Shown: in pieces, positions 5,273 to 8,207 of the stretch
How the letters are laid out: the number at the start of each line of letters is the position of its first letter
How positions within the stretch are numbered: position 1 is the stretch's first letter
Assembly (NCBI RefSeq): GCF_001557115.1
Contig: NZ_LSKQ01000095.1
Coordinates: forward strand, 1-8,207
Direction of reading: 5' to 3'
DNA: 8,207 nt
Source: Erythrobacter sp. CCH5-A1
GTDB lineage: Bacteria; Pseudomonadota; Alphaproteobacteria; Sphingomonadales; Sphingomonadaceae
Notes under the pieces: generated by a model
Told to the model about the DNA's origin: nothing
Seen by the model: the letters and a program-made list of their open reading frames with translations, nothing else
Databases searched by the model: none
Program-made: the position numbers and the translations under genes

Positions 5273-7633
5273 ATGCCCAGCTTCGCCCAGAACCTCGAAC
5301 GCACGCTGCACAACGCACTCGGCAACGCGTCCGACCGGCGGCACGAATATGCCACGCTCGAGCACCTGCTGCTCGCGCTGATCGATGACGAGGACGCCGC
5401 GGCGGTGATGGCCGCCTGCGGGGTTGACCTCGCCGAACTGGGCGAGGTGGTGAAGCAGTATCTTGATCAGGAATATCAATCACTTAAGACGGAAGACGGG
5501 GCGGATCCCCAGCCCACTGCCGGCTTCCAGCGGGTGATCCAGCGCGCGATCCTGCACGTCCAGTCCTCGGGCAAGGACACGGTGACCGGCGCCAACGTGC
5601 TGGTCGCGCTGTTTTCGGAACGCGACAGCTACGCGGTCTATTTCCTCCAGCAGCAGGACATGAGCCGGCTGGATGCAGTGAGCTACATCAGCCACGGCAT
5701 CGGCAAGGGCGGCCGCCAGATCGAGCCCAAGACCCCGCAGGGCACCGACAAGGCCGAGGAATCGGCGCAGACCAAGCAGGAGGGCGGCAACAAGAAGGAA
5801 ACCGCGCTCGACCAGTTCACTGTCAACCTCAACGCCAAGGCCGAGGCCGGCAAGATCGACCCGCTGATCGGCCGCGGGCCGGAGGTCGACCGGACGATCC
5901 AGATCCTGTGCCGCCGTTCGAAGAACAACCCGCTCTATGTGGGCGATCCCGGCGTCGGCAAGACCGCGATCGCCGAGGGCCTCGCGCGCAAGATCGTCGA
6001 AGGCGATGTGCCCGAGGTGCTCGCCGAGGCGGTGATCTACTCGCTCGACATGGGCGCGCTGCTGGCGGGCACGCGCTATCGCGGCGACTTCGAGGAACGC
6101 CTCAAGCAGGTGGTGAGCGAACTCGAGGGCATGCCCCATGCCGTCCTGTTCATCGACGAGATCCACACCGTGATCGGCGCGGGCGCGACCAGCGGCGGAG
6201 CGATGGACGCCTCGAACCTGCTGAAGCCGGCCCTGTCGTCGGGCGCGATCCGCTGCATCGGCTCGACCACCTACAAGGAATTCCGCAACCACTTCGAAAA
6301 GGACCGCGCCCTGCTGCGCCGGTTCCAGAAGATCGACGTCAACGAGCCGACCATCGAGGACACGATCAAGATCCTTAAGGGTCTGCGCACCGCTTTCGAG
6401 GATCACCACAAGGTCAAGTACACCCCCGACGCGATCAAGACCGCGGTCGAGCTTTCGGCGCGCTACATCAATGACCGCAAGCTGCCCGACAAGGCGATCG
6501 ACGTGATCGACGAAGTCGGCGCGATGCAGATGCTGGTGCCCCCCAGTCGCCGCAAGAAGACCATCACCGCGCGGGAGATCGAACAGGTGATCGCGACGAT
6601 GGCGCGCATCCCGCCCAAGTCGGTCAGCAAGGACGACAAGAAGGCGCTCGAGAACCTCGAACGCGATCTCAAGCACGTGGTGTTCGGGCAGGACGATGCG
6701 ATCGTGCGCCTCGCTACCGCCATGAAGCTGAGCCGTGCGGGCCTGCGCGATCCGGACAAGCCGATCGGCTCGTTCCTGTTCTCGGGCCCCACCGGCGTCG
6801 GCAAGACCGAGGTCGCCCGCCAGCTCGCCGCGATCATGGGGATCGAACTGAAGCGCTTCGACATGTCCGAATACATGGAGCGCCACAGCGTTTCCCGCCT
6901 GATCGGCGCGCCTCCGGGCTACGTCGGCTATGATCAGGGCGGCCTCCTCACCGATGCCGTCGACCAGAACCCGCATTGCGTGCTGCTGCTCGACGAGATC
7001 GAGAAGGCCCACCCGGACCTCTACAACATCCTGCTCCAAGTGATGGACAATGGCCGCCTGACCGATCACCACGGCAAGACGGTCGATTTCCGCAACGTAG
7101 TCCTCATCATGACCACCAACGCGGGCGCGGCCGACATGGCGCGGCAGGGCATCGGCTTCGGCGACGTGTCGAAGGAAGACGCGGGCGACGAGGCGGTGAA
7201 GAAGATGTTCACCCCCGAATTCCGCAACCGTCTCGATGCGATCGTGCCCTTCGCCTATCTCGGCAAGAGTATCGTCGCGCGCGTGGTCGACAAGTTCATC
7301 CTCCAGCTGGAACTCCAGCTGGCCGAACAGAACGTCCACATCCAGTTCGACAGCGACGCGCGCGGCTGGCTCGCCGACAAGGGCTACGACAAGCTCTACG
7401 GCGCCCGCCCGATGGCCCGCCTGATCCAGGAAAAGATCAAGCAGCCGCTCGCCGAGGAACTGCTGTTCGGCAAGCTCTCCGAGGGCGGCGAGGTCCATGT
7501 CAGCATCAAGGACGGCAAGCCCGCCTTCGAGATGACCCCGGCCCCGCCCAAGGTGAAGCCGGCGAAAAAGGTTTCGGTGAAGAAGAAGGGGGCTGCTGCG
7601 AAGAAGCCCGAGAACGAGACCGACGAGGGCTGA
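5273..7633 (+). CDS. clpA: ATP-dependent Clp protease ATP-binding subunit ClpA
   Basis: A 786-residue class I Clp/Hsp100 unfoldase, which forms a hexamer that unfolds proteins and feeds them to ClpP in the cytoplasm. The N-terminal Clp-N double repeat spans about 1-140, followed by a charged linker (150-180). The first AAA+ module has Walker A GDPGVGKT (224-231) and Walker B VLFIDEIH (291-298); the second has GPTGVGKT (505-512), [10 protein letters not shown] (571-580) and the pore loop GYVGYDQGG (549-557). There is no long ClpB-type middle domain between the modules. An IGF tripeptide at 627-629 fits the ClpP-docking loop, so it should partner ClpP. The C-terminus (about 755-786) is a Lys/Ala-rich tail, longer than in the 758-residue E. 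coli protein. The ATG has AAAAGG upstream. No clpS is in the window. The stop codon overlaps the next start. Confidence 0.97.
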   Translation: MPSFAQNLERTLHNALGNASDRRHEYATLEHLLLALIDDEDAAAVMAACGVDLAELGEVVKQYLDQEYQSLKTEDGADPQPTAGFQRVIQRAILHVQSSGKDTVTGANVLVALFSERDSYAVYFLQQQDMSRLDAVSYISHGIGKGGRQIEPKTPQGTDKAEESAQTKQEGGNKKETALDQFTVNLNAKAEAGKIDPLIGRGPEVDRTIQILCRRSKNNPLYVGDPGVGKTAIAEGLARKIVEGDVPEVLAEAVIYSLDMGALLAGTRYRGDFEERLKQVVSELEGMPHAVLFIDEIHTVIGAGATSGGAMDASNLLKPALSSGAIRCIGSTTYKEFRNHFEKDRALLRRFQKIDVNEPTIEDTIKILKGLRTAFEDHHKVKYTPDAIKTAVELSARYINDRKLPDKAIDVIDEVGAMQMLVPPSRRKKTITAREIEQVIATMARIPPKSVSKDDKKALENLERDLKHVVFGQDDAIVRLATAMKLSRAGLRDPDKPIGSFLFSGPTGVGKTEVARQLAAIMGIELKRFDMSEYMERHSVSRLIGAPPGYVGYDQGGLLTDAVDQNPHCVLLLDEIEKAHPDLYNILLQVMDNGRLTDHHGKTVDFRNVVLIMTTNAGAADMARQGIGFGDVSKEDAGDEAVKKMFTPEFRNRLDAIVPFAYLGKSIVARVVDKFILQLELQLAEQNVHIQFDSDARGWLADKGYDKLYGARPMARLIQEKIKQPLAEELLFGKLSEGGEVHVSIKDGKPAFEMTPAPPKVKPAKKVSVKKKGAAAKKPENETDEG

Positions 7634-8142
7634 TGCGCGCTGCGATTGCGACACTGGCGGCGGCGGGGGTGCTGATCGGCACCACCGCCGTTGCCGCTCA
7701 GGACGACACGGACCTGGCTGCCGCCTCGGCCGAGCGGCTGGTCAAGGCCGGCAGCTGGCGCATGACCGCCACCCAGAAGGGCCCGGACGGCAAGCCCGAA
7801 TGCATCGAAGTCTGGCACTTCAACGCGGACGGCACCGGCCGGGTCGAGAGCGGCGAGGAGCGGATCGACAACATCTGGCGCACCGAGCGCAAGGAGGGTG
7901 ACACCTGGCTCTACACCCGCTCGATGGCATCCAACGGCGCGCCTGACTGCATGGGCGAGTCCCGCGACCCCGCCAGCCTCCCTGGCAATCCGAGCGGCGT
8001 GTTGCTCGTCTTCTTCAACAATGGCGACGCGATCCTGTGCCAGCCGACCTATTCCAGAGGCCCCGACGGCACCCTGACGCCGACGCATATGTACAGCGAG
8101 GAAAACTGCTGGGGCCGCCTCGCACCGCTGCCGAAGGGTTGA
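7633..8142 (+). CDS. Hypothetical secreted protein, four cysteines
   Basis: I do not recognise this 169-residue protein. It starts at the ATG that overlaps the clpA stop codon (TGATG), so its translation is probably coupled to clpA. The first 22 residues are a clear Sec signal peptide: basic N-terminus (MRAA), Ala/Val/Leu/Ile core, and an AVAA-Q cleavage region, which predicts a periplasmic location. The mature part is Trp- and Gly-rich with four cysteines (C57, C106, C136, C159), enough for two disulfides. It contains an extracellular-type beta pattern (WHFNADGTGRVESGEERI, then WRTERKEGDTWLYTRS), reminiscent of small lipocalin-like or beta-sandwich proteins, but that is only a guess. There is no lipobox and no transmembrane helix after the signal. 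The downstream palindrome at 8162-8183 may end the transcript. Confidence 0.8.
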   Translation: MRAAIATLAAAGVLIGTTAVAAQDDTDLAAASAERLVKAGSWRMTATQKGPDGKPECIEVWHFNADGTGRVESGEERIDNIWRTERKEGDTWLYTRSMASNGAPDCMGESRDPASLPGNPSGVLLVFFNNGDAILCQPTYSRGPDGTLTPTHMYSEENCWGRLAPLPKG

Positions 8143-8161
8143 GCCACTTTCCCACCCCCAG

Positions 8162-8183
8162 CCCCTCCCGCAAGCGGGAGGGG
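8162..8183. repeat. Strong GC-rich palindrome downstream of the last gene; possible terminator
   Basis: CCCCTCCCG (8162-8170) pairs perfectly with CGGGAGGGG (8175-8183) around the loop CAAG. It begins 20 bases after the stop codon of the secreted-protein gene. Palindromes of this CCCTCCCGCAAGCGGGAGGG form recur in intergenic DNA of sphingomonads and related bacteria. No T-run follows on the plus strand (GACTGGTTGTCG), so it is either a dispersed repeat acting as a 3' stabiliser or a weak terminator. Confidence 0.6.
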
Positions 8184-8207
8184 GACTGGTTGTCGCTGAT
8201 ACTCCCC

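Noticed and set aside
6976..7632. Upstream extension of the secreted-protein frame into clpA
   Set aside because: The extension is Arg/Pro-rich out-of-frame clpA sequence; the signal peptide at the ATG at 7633 fixes the true start.
5480..7654. Very long open frame antisense to clpA (724 codons)
   Set aside because: Typical GC-rich antisense shadow: it mirrors the codon pattern of clpA, has no recognisable domain, and clpA itself is unmistakable.

Overview
The window is high-GC, tightly packed bacterial DNA from an alphaproteobacterium, most likely Sphingomonadales (Erythrobacteraceae or Sphingomonadaceae type). This rests on gene content (a TrcR/DUF1013 regulator, a DUF1192 protein, an alphaproteobacterial ClpA with a Lys-rich tail), the codon bias, and intergenic palindromes of a kind common in that order. 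No rRNA, tRNA, CRISPR, transposase or phage gene is visible.

Layout. Positions 65-4840 carry five genes on the minus strand; positions 4940-8142 carry three on the plus strand; the two groups diverge around 4841-4939. Reading the minus strand in its own direction: a PIG3-type NAD(P)H:quinone oxidoreductase overlaps a glutathione S-transferase by 8 bases. A 214-base regulatory gap follows, then a metallophosphoesterase that overlaps a GT4-type glycosyltransferase by 4 bases (GTGA), and finally the cell-cycle regulator trcR behind its own candidate promoter. On the plus strand: a small DUF1192 protein, clpA, and a small predicted secreted protein of unknown function that overlaps clpA (TGATG).

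The most interesting part is 904-3047. The metallophosphoesterase would be named UDP-2,3-diacylglucosamine diphosphatase (LpxH-like) by an automatic pipeline. Its GNHDE motif (LpxH has GNRD) and its overlap with a diacylglycerol-glycosyltransferase-like gene fit the PlcP-Agt pair, which swaps phospholipids for glycolipids during phosphate starvation. Its upstream region holds three 7-base half-sites at exact 11-base spacing that resemble a Pho box, as expected if PhoB controls it. I infer a phosphate-starvation lipid-remodelling operon. The pair is known elsewhere; the call here is an inference from motifs, operon structure and promoter.

A second regulatory point is the agt-trcR junction. A terminator-like hairpin after agt coincides with the predicted 5' end of the trcR transcript, so one element may both end the lipid operon and form the leader stem of trcR. 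The rest is ordinary housekeeping: protein quality control (ClpA), redox or detoxification enzymes (oxidoreductase, GST) and small conserved proteins.
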